This document shows, piece after piece, positions 30,082 through 40,777 of a DNA stretch of 64,000 nt. Under the pieces are notes generated by a model. That model was not told where the DNA came from. It saw only the letters and a list, made by a program, of their open reading frames with translations, and made no database searches. Made by a program: the position numbers and the translations under genes. The stretch comes from Kalmanozyma brasiliensis GHG001 (taxonomy: Eukaryota > Basidiomycota > Ustilaginomycetes > Ustilaginales), in the NCBI RefSeq assembly GCF_000497045.1, contig NW_015961948.1, positions 1,654,535 through 1,718,534 of the forward strand, written 5' to 3'. How positions within the stretch are numbered: the first letter of the stretch is position 1; every line of letters starts with the position of its first letter.

Positions 30082-32526
30082 AGTCGCGGGCAAGCAGTGG
30101 AGTGACGCTGCTGGCACGTCTCTGGCAAACTCCTTATGTCAGTCGTTTGGTGACGCCGCATGAAGATCGTCAGCAGACGAAATTGGTTGCGAGTTGTCCT
30201 CTCAACGAAGAGCTGCCGAGTCGTGAGCTTGGCTTGCAGCGCTGCGAAGATCGAAGATGGATCGCGTTCGTGATTAGTGGCCACTGAAAGTTCCAGGGGT
30301 GGTGCTGAAAGCCCTGAGCGGTGCCGAGGCGCTTCTTCCGGTTCGATGGATGAGAGACGAGCGACAAAGTCTTGGACGACTAGGGCTGGAGAGAGCTGAG
30401 AAAAGATTGAAAGATGCGACTGCAAGCGAGCGAAAGAGGCCTGGCGGTTCCGTAAGGAAAGAGAGAAGAGGGAGGGGTGGGCCTGGGAACGTGAATCGAT
30501 GATGGTGATCCGCAACGTCGAGTCAGGGCGTAACAGGCTTTCTGGGCTGACAGAGGCCAATCGGAAGTGAACAGCACCTCAAGCACTCGATTGGCGCGTG
30601 GCCGAAAGACTCTCCCACGAAAGGTACAGAGCTTTTGCGCCCACCGCGGTTGCAGTATGCCGGTGAGGGTTGAGCTGCAAAGGGGATGGACGAGGGATAA
30701 AGTGGCGCACGACAAGCTCTCTGGCGACACAATGGGCTCGAGACGGAAGCCGGGGTCGAGTAACGCCTGTGATGATAAAGTCGCCGAGGACGATGTCGAT
30801 ATTGCGGACAAGCGCCAAGGGTCGGAGGGCTCCTTGTGGTCAAATGAAGGTGGCGCAATGACGAGTTGGACGCCGCTGATGGCTTGGAAGGTTGACCCGA
30901 GAAGTCAAAGTCAAGGTCGATTCTGCGTGCGGCTCGAATATGAGGTCCAAGAGGGGCTGGCTGCAGAAGGGCGTGCAGTTTGCGTGCAATGAAGACCGAA
31001 AGTCGAGTTGTCGAGTTGACTGAATGCAGGAAAGGTGGGCAACGTCTGAGGCACAGCCTCAGGTGCAGCGAGCAAGTGTCAACCGATAGGTGGGCAGAGC
31101 CTTGTCACTATTCGTGGCAGCGGGGGCGCTGGCTGAGAAGGCGTGCGTTCAAGGTATGAAGGTGCTGGACGTTTGCAGCGCGGGAGAGGTATGATGAGGC
31201 TTGATATCGAACGCCTTTGGCTAGCTGCCACGCGGCGAGAAGAGAGGGTCCTGGCGTAGAAGCGTGGCAGTGGGTGGGCGCAGACAATGGGTCGAAATGA
31301 AGTTGAAGTATCGCAGTAAGTGATGGTATTGTTGAGCCGCTGTCGAGGAAGGCTGCACAGACCAGAGGCGGACCGAAGCTGATCAAGCGGAATGACGACT
31401 TAAGCCAAGACGCAGTTGCTGCAGAGTAGTGTTGCGCGTCTGTGTATTCTGCGGTCGCTGTTTGAGGCGATAGGCGAACGAATTGGCGAGGAGAAGGAGA
31501 TGTAGGGGATGCCTCCGGTTCGTGTATGAGGGACAGAGTGTTGGTGGAGAGAGAACAGCCTGGTGCGATTGAGTTGGAAGCAACGAAGGAGGACGGCTTG
31601 GACAACCTTGTTTTGGCTATTCGTTTCGGGAGTTTGTGTCGAAGAGGAGAGATGGTGAAGCGAATGCAGCCATGCAGCGGCAAGTTCAAGCGAGATGGGA
31701 TGCAGCGGCGAAAAGCGTAAGCAGCGTATGAAGGGAAAAGGGAAGCGAGACCTAGGATCTGCAGGCGGCGCACGGCAAGGCAAGCTGAAAGCGTCTAAAA
31801 GGAAGATGAAAGCAGAGAGGCGCTAAGCCGGACGCCGGTGTGATGGTGGCGGTGGTGATGATGGTGATGCAGAGGCGTACAGCAAGGGGAGGATGAAGCA
31901 CAGAAAGGTCACTCAAAAAAAGGGCAGCGCTGACAGGTATCGCATGCCACCAAGCCGCACTGCAGCTCGAGCTTAAGCGAAACAGCCTCATCCCAGACTC
32001 GGCTAAGGGGGGCGAAGAGAAGGAAGAAAGCCAAAGCGGAACCCAATTGCCATTCGAAGAGGGTAAGACGGGCGGCTTCGAGAAGGTAATCCTCCATCCA
32101 GGTGTGGCACGCTCTTTCGCTCGACAAAGTGGGCAGCTTGACAAGACGAAGCGCCGAAAAGAGATGGGCAGAGCGTCTCTGCATGTGATCTGTGTCATGT
32201 CTCACCATTTGGCAGGGCGGAAGAGCAAGATCTCTTGCTTCACCCAGGAACCACAACAGATGTAGATACGCGCATAGCCGAAAGACGCCTCGTTTGTTGG
32301 ATCTGGTTGCGCTCACTGCGGACTGTCTCTTTCGAATGCCAGTAGCATGCACATCCTAGTGTGACTGGCTGTTCAACGGCCGATGACGGCCAGGCACGAT
32401 GTTGATATCTTGTTCAAGGTGTTAATAACATCAACGAAGTTGAGGCGAAGAGGCGATCATGGCACTTGGCCGAGCTGTCAAATCTGGGTGAGGATGGTCA
32501 GGTTAAGCGCTTTTTTTGGACCTAAA

Positions 32527-32533
32527 TATAAAA
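32527..32533 (+). promoter_or_regulatory. TATA-like element in the gene-poor region
   Basis: TATAAAA in an AT-rich patch (32523-32540) that stands out from its GC-rich surroundings. It lies 47 bp before the ATG of the orphan frame at 32580. It could be a core promoter or chance. Confidence 0.25.
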
Positions 32534-32579
32534 CAAATTACAGTCTGGATCGCCATCAAGGCTGTCGCCCCCCTTGCAG

Positions 32580-33233
32580 ATGGCGATGGCGCGGAGACAT
32601 AGTTTCAGCTGGGCAAGACAGGGAAGAAAGGATGTCGCATGGGAAACGGAAGCTATACCGCACGCAATGTCGCCACCGGATGCATTGATAGCTGTCGTGT
32701 TGAGTGCACACGTGTTGGCGTCGCAAGATAGGAAGACCCGGTGGGTGGGCATGGCGTTGCACAGACAAAGGTGTCGCTTACAGACAGTGTGGTGTCACCT
32801 CAGGCTTATGCTCGTCCGACAGATCAAGCACGAGCAAGACATGCCACCGTCGAGTGCTGACTTTGCTCAAGGCGTGCAAAGACGGCGAGGCCGAACGAGT
32901 GACAGCCGTCAGGTTGAGACTCCGATGCAATTCCAGCGCGTTTTTCCGACCAAGCTCACTCAAGTCACACAGTCCGCCTCGGCTGACCCGAGGCTCTGGT
33001 TGGCGCAAATCGATATACAGCGCCGCACTAGCCTCTTTGGCGCCATTCAATGGCACAGCACCGCAGTCGTAGCCACAAATCATCTGTCATCGCATAGAGA
33101 TGTCGATTGCTGCTCGCAAGGGCCAGAGCGCTCAAGCTTCAGCTTCGCCGCAACATTGGTCACGGCTTTTCTCGTCCTTACTAGGCGCTTTCTCAACGCG
33201 CTGAAAGATGCTTTGTCAGACTTGACCGTGTAG
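32580..33233 (+). CDS. orphan open frame, hypothetical (217 aa)
   Basis: The longest ATG-started frame in the 5.9 kb gap, beginning MAMARRHSFSW about 50 bp after a TATAAAA. The translation is Arg/Gln/Ser-rich, with no signal peptide and no recognisable domain; one weakly hydrophobic stretch (ATLVTAFLVL) lies near the C-terminus. Codon use is less GC-ending than in the confirmed genes. It is listed because of the promoter-like context, and it may well not be a gene. Confidence 0.18.
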   Translation: MAMARRHSFSWARQGRKDVAWETEAIPHAMSPPDALIAVVLSAHVLASQDRKTRWVGMALHRQRCRLQTVWCHLRLMLVRQIKHEQDMPPSSADFAQGVQRRRGRTSDSRQVETPMQFQRVFPTKLTQVTQSASADPRLWLAQIDIQRRTSLFGAIQWHSTAVVATNHLSSHRDVDCCSQGPERSSFSFAATLVTAFLVLTRRFLNALKDALSDLTV

Positions 33234-35967
33234 GATCGGCATCCAGATGTGTCGCGAAAGCGCGAGACAGAGTCATGGTCGGCAAACAGCAATGAGCTAG
33301 GCCTGCAAATCATCTTGGACCAGATTGACACTTTAGCCTAAGCGAGCCATAAGCATCCGCACAGCCGCAGCTGCTCAAAGTCGCGAGATCCTGCACCTCG
33401 GCTCGCCTTTCCACATCGTTTTCCGACTTCGCTCGACCCTCCTGGCAAGCTTAGCAAACAGTGCGGCGGCAAAGCCATGCCGTCCCCTCGACACCTGTAC
33501 CTACGCCACGCAAAGGCATCGCCCGCGATTTCCTTGCTATGTTCTGTTGGCACGTCTTTCCAACAGCCACTCCTTCATCACGGGCCAGACGGGTGCCTGC
33601 TCTGATGGTCCATCGCACACGCAAACTCGACCTCATACCGAGGTCTTGTCCAGACCAACATCATACGATTCTCGACCGCCCTCAAGTGCTCTTATTCGAA
33701 ATTCGTATCTTCAACGGTCCACCGCCGAAGTCTCGCTTGCGCCTCCTCTTTTCGCTTCTCTACGTCGTCTAGCCGAGTCTGACCTTCCAAATCCACCAGC
33801 AAACATACAGTAGATGCGCGATTCACTCAACCTTTGCCGGGGCCATTCGACGCAATGAGCAAGGGGGATTCCAGACCCACCTCGCGTTGCTGCCACGTTG
33901 CAACAACCGAGCCTGGCTTTCGACCTCCTCTCTTGGCAGCGTTGGAAAAGGTAGCGTCATGTTGCTGCCCGTCGACCTTGCTCTCTACTGGCGATGTTTG
34001 CTCAAAGCAACACCGAAACTCCTGATGATCAAGAGCACAGCAGGTGGTCTGGTACAACTACTAGCTGAGACGGACCAAGCTCAAAGCAATATGCCCAACA
34101 GGGCGCGCCAGTTCCACGAGCCGCGGTCTCGCTACTACCGTGTCATGATCACGATCTCGGAAAGCCCTCTCGTTGGTCAAAGCGAATCAAGCTCGGATAC
34201 CAGTCGTTCGCGTTGCTGCTCGAATGCAAGGTGCTGGTACGCTTGTTCATGCTCACTCGCTTCTCCCTCTCCCGGTGTGGCTTGTCGGCGTCCGGATTCG
34301 CTGCGAGACAACCAAGTTGATTCATGCTCAGAATCTTGTCACGACGGCGCCTTTTTGTGGCTTATTCTCGCTTCCGTTTCAAGGCACAGCGCGTGCCTGC
34401 TTGAGATCGCAGGAGGAACAGCAGCGGGCAGAGCAAACAACCGAACATGATCGGCACGCCGCTGCCGTTCACACCAGTATCTTTGCAGTTCTTCCAGGGC
34501 GTCAGAATTGAAGCTGGCAATGCAAATCGACGACACATTGCCATTGCAAAGCCAACGGGCCAAATGTCTGCGATGCGAGCTCACCGTGGCATATTGCAGC
34601 TCCGAATGTCGGCAAGCTGCAATACGCGGTCCGCTCTGCTCGTACATAGATTCGAGTCGAGGCCCCACCACTAGGGTCTCTGCACCTCGCTTAACCTCGT
34701 CTGGTATAAATCGCTTCCCCGAGCCTTGTCCTCCAATCGCCAACAGCGCGCGACCTGGTTGCTGGTGGATTTCACCCAAACTCGCTTGCGCCATGCGTCG
34801 AATTCGACACTTCGGCTCACGCTCGCCTGCTCAAGAAAGCTCCTTCTCGCCCTGAGATCTCACCTCGGGTCGTACTCGCGACTCCAGGAACGACGTCATT
34901 GCGTGCGTGTCGCATCCCAAAGCGTAGGCACTCTCGAAGGCTAGTGTGGTCGGGGTAGACGGTCTCAGAAGCATGGCTGCCAGCAACTTGGGACATAACA
35001 GTTGTCCACGAAGCGGCGTCGTTCCAACTCAGATGAGAACCACTCGTGACTGGCGGGCTTTCCCTGGTGCGCCGACCCTTTCCAACGAGACGGCTTTTGG
35101 GGGTTCTGCTTGTCGCCCCCCGAATCCCCATATCTGCTTGCCATCGGAGTACCAATTTCGCACTTGACAACCTCCAACGTCCTCCCTTGTCCCTCCGAAG
35201 CGAGGTGTATGACCACTCTGCAATCAAGGTTGGCCGTTGCCTTCTCCACGCGGCGCATCGCCATGTTGTTTGTCTCAGCGATCACGCTTCCAAACCCCGA
35301 CCAGGCTGACAGCTCCAGCCTACCTTCCATCAACCGCGCCTACAGTTGCTTTTTGCATGTCACAGCCACTCAGCAACTGTGTCCAAGGGTACGAAGTGGC
35401 CTGATTTGCACCATCACACCCATGTTTGCCTGTCGCCTTGATCGTCCTCCTCCCCTCCTTTCCTGAGCGTGAAGGTGTCATGACGGGGAAGCCATATCGA
35501 GTTGAATGACGGCCGTGCTTACGTTCTCAGCAACCCACTCAAAAGCTCTGCTTTGCCGAAAGCCCTCTGCGATCTTCATCACAAAACTTGGCTTTCTCAG
35601 CGCCATGGCATGAGGTTGGCACCCTTCAGACAGGAGGGCTGGTCTCGGCATGAACCTATCGGGCATGAAATCGAGATAGGCCCCGAAGATCGAGGAAAGC
35701 TGTTAGGCCATCGGCCTACAACAAATTTGTATTGGTCTTTCTTTTTGGTAGCGCACGGTGCAGTTGCTGCGCATTCTTTTCCTCCACACTTGCGAAACCT
35801 CCTTCCTCCCCACCAAATCACGTCAAGCACCCCACCCACTCAACACCAGCTTCGCAAAAGGGCTTCAAGCCTACCCAAACTCAGCTGATAGCAGTTCCGA
35901 AGCTCAGATAGGACCGAAAACCAAGGCATCGGCTCCCGCTTCGCCGTCCAGAAGCTGCCGGCACACC

Positions 35968-37671
35968 ATGCCTTCCGCCTTGGACTCATTCACATCGCAG
36001 CTGCAGCATGTGGCCACGCAGCCCAACAATGCGCGCTTGGCCGCCTATGACTCTCTCATCTCGGACTTGCTGCAGCAGTCCTCGAGCAAGCTCAACCGCA
36101 TGGATCTGCTGAAAGCGAGCTCGGCATTCCTGCGTCACGCGGTCTTTAGCGACCAGAACTCGACAGGCGGTGGTCTCGTCATCGGCAGGCAAGCACTCAC
36201 TGCGCTAGAGTACCATGCAAGCCGGATAGCCGAAGAGCACGAGCTGCAGCGACGTGACAAAGACCGAATGCAGGATGACGACGACGACAGCACACCAGCC
36301 ATCGCAGACAGAGACACGCGACGACAGCTGCTTGAAGACGCCTTGGAGCAATTGCAACCCAAGGCGATCAGCTTCGAAGAGCAAGCGTCGAGCCTACGGA
36401 TGCAATTGGCCAGCCTGCTCGAGTCCGAAGAAGACTGGAACGAAGCGGCTCGGGTCCTGTTGGCAATACCTCTCGACTCGGGACATCGCAATGTCTCGGA
36501 TCACTTCAAGCTTTCGATCTACGTCCGCATCGCTCGCCTGTTGCTCGAGGGAGACGATCCAGTGGCAGCAGACATGTATCTGAAGCGCGCCAGCATGATC
36601 ATTCACAACGTACCAGGTGCGCTTCCCTCGCAGTACCAACAGCAGCAGCAGCAGCAAGAACAAGAACAAGCCGCAGCATCTTCAGCTGCCGGTTCAGACG
36701 ATGTCGCGGAGGCTTCGTCAGCTTCTGTCGCCAGCAGCTCCAAGCAGAAGCTCGAAGATCCCAAAGTGCTGGGTCTACAGTACCGCCTTTCTCAAGCGCG
36801 CGTATATGACTCGCAACGACGATTCTCCGAGGCAGCTATCCGATATCACGAGCTGAGTTACGTGGCAGAGATTGACGAGGACGACCGTGCCATGATGCTG
36901 TCGGCTGCCGTCACTGCTTCCATTCTCTCACCCGCGGGACCACAACGAGCACGGACATTGGCAACGCTGATGCGTGACGAGCGCACGCCATCCTTGCCTC
37001 AATACACAATCCTGTCCAAGGTCTTCCTGGACCGCGTCATCCGTCCGGACGAGATCGCGAGCTTCGAAAAGCTCTTGTCACCGCATCAGATCGCTAGGCT
37101 TGCGCCGTCATCTGCGCCAGGCCCAGCCAGCTCGTCGAGCGCAACGGCCGACGGCAAAGCCATGCGACACGCACCATCGACGGTCCTGGATCGAGCGATG
37201 ATCGAGCACAACGTTCTGAGCGCGTCGAGGCTGTACGACAATATCACGCTTGCAGGGCTCGGTGCACTCGTGGACCTGAGTCCAGAGGGAGCGGAAGACA
37301 TTGCTCGCAAGATGATCATGCAGGGCAGACTCAAGGGGTGGATTGACCAGGTGGGCAGCCTCAGCACGACACAGACGGGATCGCAGGGAAGTGGCGTGCT
37401 GTTCTTCATCGACCAAGATCGACGCGGCGAAGGCGAGACAACGGCAGGAGGATTGGAGGCCACCAAGATGGAGAACAGCGGAGGCGATGGCAGCGGTGGA
37501 GGCGCAGGCGGTGTAGGTGAGGAGGGCGCCGGCGCCGGAGCAAGTTCTGGGGACATCGATACCAAATGGACCCGAAGATGGGACCAACAGATTGCTCAAG
37601 TCACCGGTGCATTGGAGGATGTCTGCCAGAGGATCAACAGAGTCTCTGCAACGACGAGCATCGCCGCGTAA
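35968..37671 (+). CDS. CSN4: COP9 signalosome subunit 4 (PCI-domain protein)
   Basis: 567 residues; ATG at 35968 (MPSALDSF). Upstream in-frame codons have no ATG. The N-terminal half is TPR-like helices, and the PCI/winged-helix region runs from about 340 to 500. The most telling segment is AMIEHNVLSASRLYDNITL, followed by GALVDLSPEGAEDIARKMI and GRLKGWIDQVG. These match CSN4 residue for residue in pattern. CSN4 is part of the complex that removes Nedd8 from cullins. At 567 residues it is longer than the usual about 400. The extra length comes from a Gln/Ala/Ser insert (about 215-255) and a Ser/Gly linker before the last helix (about 470-535), both low-complexity. Confidence 0.9.
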   Translation: MPSALDSFTSQLQHVATQPNNARLAAYDSLISDLLQQSSSKLNRMDLLKASSAFLRHAVFSDQNSTGGGLVIGRQALTALEYHASRIAEEHELQRRDKDRMQDDDDDSTPAIADRDTRRQLLEDALEQLQPKAISFEEQASSLRMQLASLLESEEDWNEAARVLLAIPLDSGHRNVSDHFKLSIYVRIARLLLEGDDPVAADMYLKRASMIIHNVPGALPSQYQQQQQQQEQEQAAASSAAGSDDVAEASSASVASSSKQKLEDPKVLGLQYRLSQARVYDSQRRFSEAAIRYHELSYVAEIDEDDRAMMLSAAVTASILSPAGPQRARTLATLMRDERTPSLPQYTILSKVFLDRVIRPDEIASFEKLLSPHQIARLAPSSAPGPASSSSATADGKAMRHAPSTVLDRAMIEHNVLSASRLYDNITLAGLGALVDLSPEGAEDIARKMIMQGRLKGWIDQVGSLSTTQTGSQGSGVLFFIDQDRRGEGETTAGGLEATKMENSGGDGSGGGAGGVGEEGAGAGASSGDIDTKWTRRWDQQIAQVTGALEDVCQRINRVSATTSIAA

Positions 37672-38085
37672 AGTGCTCAGGGCCCGGCCAATCCTTGCAA
37701 ATGTGCATTCAGGGCAATGACAGCACTTGAAAGTCATGATGGCAGGCGGTGAAGTGCACGTGCCGTTGATAGACGAGGCATGCGATTAAGTCGGAGGCTT
37801 GATCTTTCCGAACTTCTCAGCCTCTGCAGTGGAAAATGCTTTGGACCCTGAATTCGGACGCTTCTAGATCCGTGCGCCTCTCCATTTCTATCCTTGTCTT
37901 GCTCTCCGTAGCGCCGCCGGTATCGATCTTGCCTCGCCGCGGCCCCGCGTTACTCCATGCACACTGTACTATGAAGCTGTCGAGCACCTGACACCATCTC
38001 TGGACATCGCCGACTCATCCTCCTTTTCCCCCTTCCACCAGCATACCAAAACGGGCTCACATCCACAGCAATCGCCGCCCTCACG
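37672..38085. other. 414 bp intergenic region CSN4 / Zn2Cys6 gene
   Basis: Tandem spacer holding the CSN4 3' end and the promoter of the transcription-factor gene. The last about 100 bases before the ATG are C/T-rich. Nothing else was seen. Confidence 0.3.
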
Positions 38086-40683
38086 ATGGTTGCCAGCTCT
38101 CCAGCCTCGATGGGATCGTCCTCCGCCCGGCGAGTAAGCTCCTCGTCTCGAGACAGCACGGAAGCTCTTTCAGCTCAACGTCTGTCATGCGAGGAGTGTC
38201 AGAAGCGCAAGAGCAAGTGCGACAAGCAACTTCCTTGCTCTGTGTGCAAGCAACGTGGTATCGCTTGTACTCCCGCTTATCACGATCCCCACAAGCAAAG
38301 GAAGAAGCGCTTCGCGGAGAGAGAACTCCTCGACCGCATTCAGAAGTACGAGGCTCTTCTCACCTCTGCTGGCGTTGACAAGGATCAAGATGTCTCTGCG
38401 ATTGATCTATCGTCTGCGGGGTCCGTTCCAAGAAAACGCACGAGGCGCTCGTCTTCGGAGGTGACGTCTTCGCCGGGTCTGCGTTTCAACAGTCTCACGG
38501 GTCGACCGAGGGTGTCAGAAGCCGATGCACCCCCTTCCCCACCGCACACGTCTAGCATCGATCCTGACATTAACCACCTCGAATCGATCCTCGAGACCGT
38601 CACCCCGCTCAAGGCGCCCTCGATCTACACGCCTGCGAGCTCTGCTCATGGCGTCCCGCCTCCGCACTCGTCTCCTGTAGTATGCCACTCGAGAAATGCG
38701 CCTGCGACTGACGTAGTTTCTGCCGCTTCCGCACCCGATCACACGGTCTCGTCGACGCTCGTGATCCACAAGCACCTCGATCTCATGTTCAAAGACGACG
38801 GATCGAGCTACTTCCACTTTGACGACCACTGTCCCGGCCAGCCTCTCCAGCATCCCGAAACAAGCCTCATGTTCCGCCTGCTCCACCTTTACGAGCAGAA
38901 CATCCACCCTCTCGTCCGGGTCGTTCACATGCCGAGCGTCCGCGAGCGGCTCTGCGACATCACCGCCGATCCTGCAGCCGCCAACGCTCAAGACCATGCC
39001 ATCTTCTTCGCCATGTATACCGTCACCATCGGCACGCTGACCGAAGACGAGTCGGAACGCCTCTTCGGACGCGAAGAGAGAAAGGTCATCTGGGAACGAC
39101 ACCGCCGCAACACGCAGACTGCGCTCTGCCGGGCCGACCTGATGAGGTCCTCCAGCCTAGGACCCGTCCAAGCCTTTATGCTGTATCTGCTGACTTTGTG
39201 CAAAGACGTCGATCCACGCTCCTACGGCATCTTCACTGGCAGCGCGACGCGGATGGTGCAGCGCTTGATGGTGTTTCGACAATCGAGCCGGCTTACCCTG
39301 TGGCCGGCTGCTAGCAACGTCACGCCCGTTCATCAGGAGATGGCCGTGAGGCTGTGGTGGGAGGTCCTCTTCTGCGACATGCGCGCGTGCGAAAAGTCGG
39401 GCATCTCCATCAGCGCCTCGTTGGCAACGGCGACCACGCCCCTGCCCCGCAATGCTTCCGATGCCGACTTGGACCAGATCGCTGCTGCCTCGACTGCACC
39501 TGCTCCAAACGCTATGCTGCATGTCCCAAACACAGAATGCCTCTTCATCCTGCTCCGAGCCGAGATCGCCCAGTTCCAGCTCCACCCGCCGTGGTCGCAA
39601 CAGCATCCCGACCACCACCTCGCCAACCATCCCTTCCGCTCCACCCAGCTGTGCAAGCAACTCTTCTCCCGCGCCTCGTGCCAAACCTCCACCCTCGCAT
39701 GTCGTCTCGCCGCCGTCGACGCCTTTGACACGTACATCGCCACGCGCTACTTCTCCCGCCCCGAGACGGCCAGCAGCACGTTGGTCCGGTATGCGCAGCA
39801 TCACGCGCGCACGTGGATCTCCAAAATCCGCCTCTTTGTGCACCTCAACCAGCGATCCGTCGAAAACGATGCCGAGGTGATCCGCATCTGCACCGTACAG
39901 ATCGAGCTGGCGGCCAAGCTGATCGAGACCAAGGAGTTTGTGCGCTACCAGTGGTATACGTACCAGCAGCTGCCGTTCTTCTCGTTTGTGATCCTGTTGG
40001 ATCTGCTGCGACGGCATACGAGGGGCGGGCTGGTGGATCAGGCGTGGAAGGCGATAGAGGGCAGCGCGGTCATCTGGCGTCCCGACAAGGGGAATAGCGT
40101 GGTGAAGGACCGCAGTCGAGCGACGCCGAGCACGTCGCAGAGTGGAGGCACAGGAGGAGAGGGTGCGACGCCGAACATCTACGCCAACTGGACGGATCAG
40201 AACGATTCGCGCAAGCTGCAGATTCGAGGGACGATGCTCGCAGCGCTGCTGGTGGCGGCGTGGGAGAAGCGTGCGCAGGCGGTGGCGAGTGAGTCGCCGA
40301 CGGGACGTGTGCCGGATGAGCCGGCGATCGTGGCTGCCATGCGGTCCGCTGCAATCAAGCACCACGACTACGCCACTGCGACGGGTGCGCACGAGACAGC
40401 GACGCAGGGGAATTCGGCCGACCAACAAGCGGCCTACGACCTCGCCAGCTTTGCAGCGGCGCAGCCGGACACACAGTGGCAAGGGGGCGCAGCAGATCCA
40501 ACCGCTTTCATGGCTTTCCTCGATCCATCGCTCGCAACATCGTCGGCGACGGTGGACGACATGCTCAATCTCAACTCGCTGCTGCAATCTAGCATCGATC
40601 TGGATTGGAGCGGGTGGGTGCATCAGAGCTGGGGCACGCCTGCGGATATGACGTCTTCGGCCGATTTCATACCTTCTCTCTAG
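38086..40683 (+). CDS. Zn2Cys6 transcription factor with fungal-specific middle domain
   Basis: 865 residues. The binuclear zinc cluster is at 35-61 with Cys35, 38, 45, 51, 54 and 61 (CEECQKRKSKCDKQLPCSVC). It is followed by a basic linker and a short coiled coil (about 75-95) for dimerisation. Residues about 220-560 are the fungal_trans regulatory domain, entered by FHFDDHCPGQPL and containing FRLLHLYEQNIHPLVRVVHMPSV. The C-terminus is Ala/Gln/Ser-rich with an acidic-hydrophobic end, a likely activation region. Such proteins bind CGG-type half sites in promoters of metabolic genes. Targets cannot be read from sequence. It converges on the MFSD1-like transporter with a 94 bp gap; a regulatory link between them is possible but unproven. 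Confidence 0.94.
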   Translation: MVASSPASMGSSSARRVSSSSRDSTEALSAQRLSCEECQKRKSKCDKQLPCSVCKQRGIACTPAYHDPHKQRKKRFAERELLDRIQKYEALLTSAGVDKDQDVSAIDLSSAGSVPRKRTRRSSSEVTSSPGLRFNSLTGRPRVSEADAPPSPPHTSSIDPDINHLESILETVTPLKAPSIYTPASSAHGVPPPHSSPVVCHSRNAPATDVVSAASAPDHTVSSTLVIHKHLDLMFKDDGSSYFHFDDHCPGQPLQHPETSLMFRLLHLYEQNIHPLVRVVHMPSVRERLCDITADPAAANAQDHAIFFAMYTVTIGTLTEDESERLFGREERKVIWERHRRNTQTALCRADLMRSSSLGPVQAFMLYLLTLCKDVDPRSYGIFTGSATRMVQRLMVFRQSSRLTLWPAASNVTPVHQEMAVRLWWEVLFCDMRACEKSGISISASLATATTPLPRNASDADLDQIAAASTAPAPNAMLHVPNTECLFILLRAEIAQFQLHPPWSQQHPDHHLANHPFRSTQLCKQLFSRASCQTSTLACRLAAVDAFDTYIATRYFSRPETASSTLVRYAQHHARTWISKIRLFVHLNQRSVENDAEVIRICTVQIELAAKLIETKEFVRYQWYTYQQLPFFSFVILLDLLRRHTRGGLVDQAWKAIEGSAVIWRPDKGNSVVKDRSRATPSTSQSGGTGGEGATPNIYANWTDQNDSRKLQIRGTMLAALLVAAWEKRAQAVASESPTGRVPDEPAIVAAMRSAAIKHHDYATATGAHETATQGNSADQQAAYDLASFAAAQPDTQWQGGAADPTAFMAFLDPSLATSSATVDDMLNLNSLLQSSIDLDWSGWVHQSWGTPADMTSSADFIPSL

Positions 40684-40777
40684 CCCACGGGATTCTGCGT
40701 TTGATATACCCTTCTTACATTGCATGACGGTGAACCCGGACCTTTTGTATAACATTCGATACCGACGAACGACGCGC

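Larger units (their letters stand above)
30082..35967. other. 5.9 kb region with no recognisable gene
   Basis: By far the longest gap in the window, between the divergent AT-hook and CSN4 genes. Both strands carry many short open frames (up to about 220 codons), most lacking an ATG and all lacking a recognised domain. Points of interest are a TATAAAA at 32527-32533 followed by an ATG-started frame (32580-33233), and a short cysteine pattern at 34565-34609. No tRNA, rRNA, transposon end or tandem repeat was recognised. It may hold long regulatory regions, noncoding transcripts or orphan genes. Confidence 0.4.

Noticed and set aside
31108..31773. 221-codon minus-strand frame in the gene-poor gap
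   Set aside because: No ATG at its head or inside, no domain, and composition like random GC-rich DNA.
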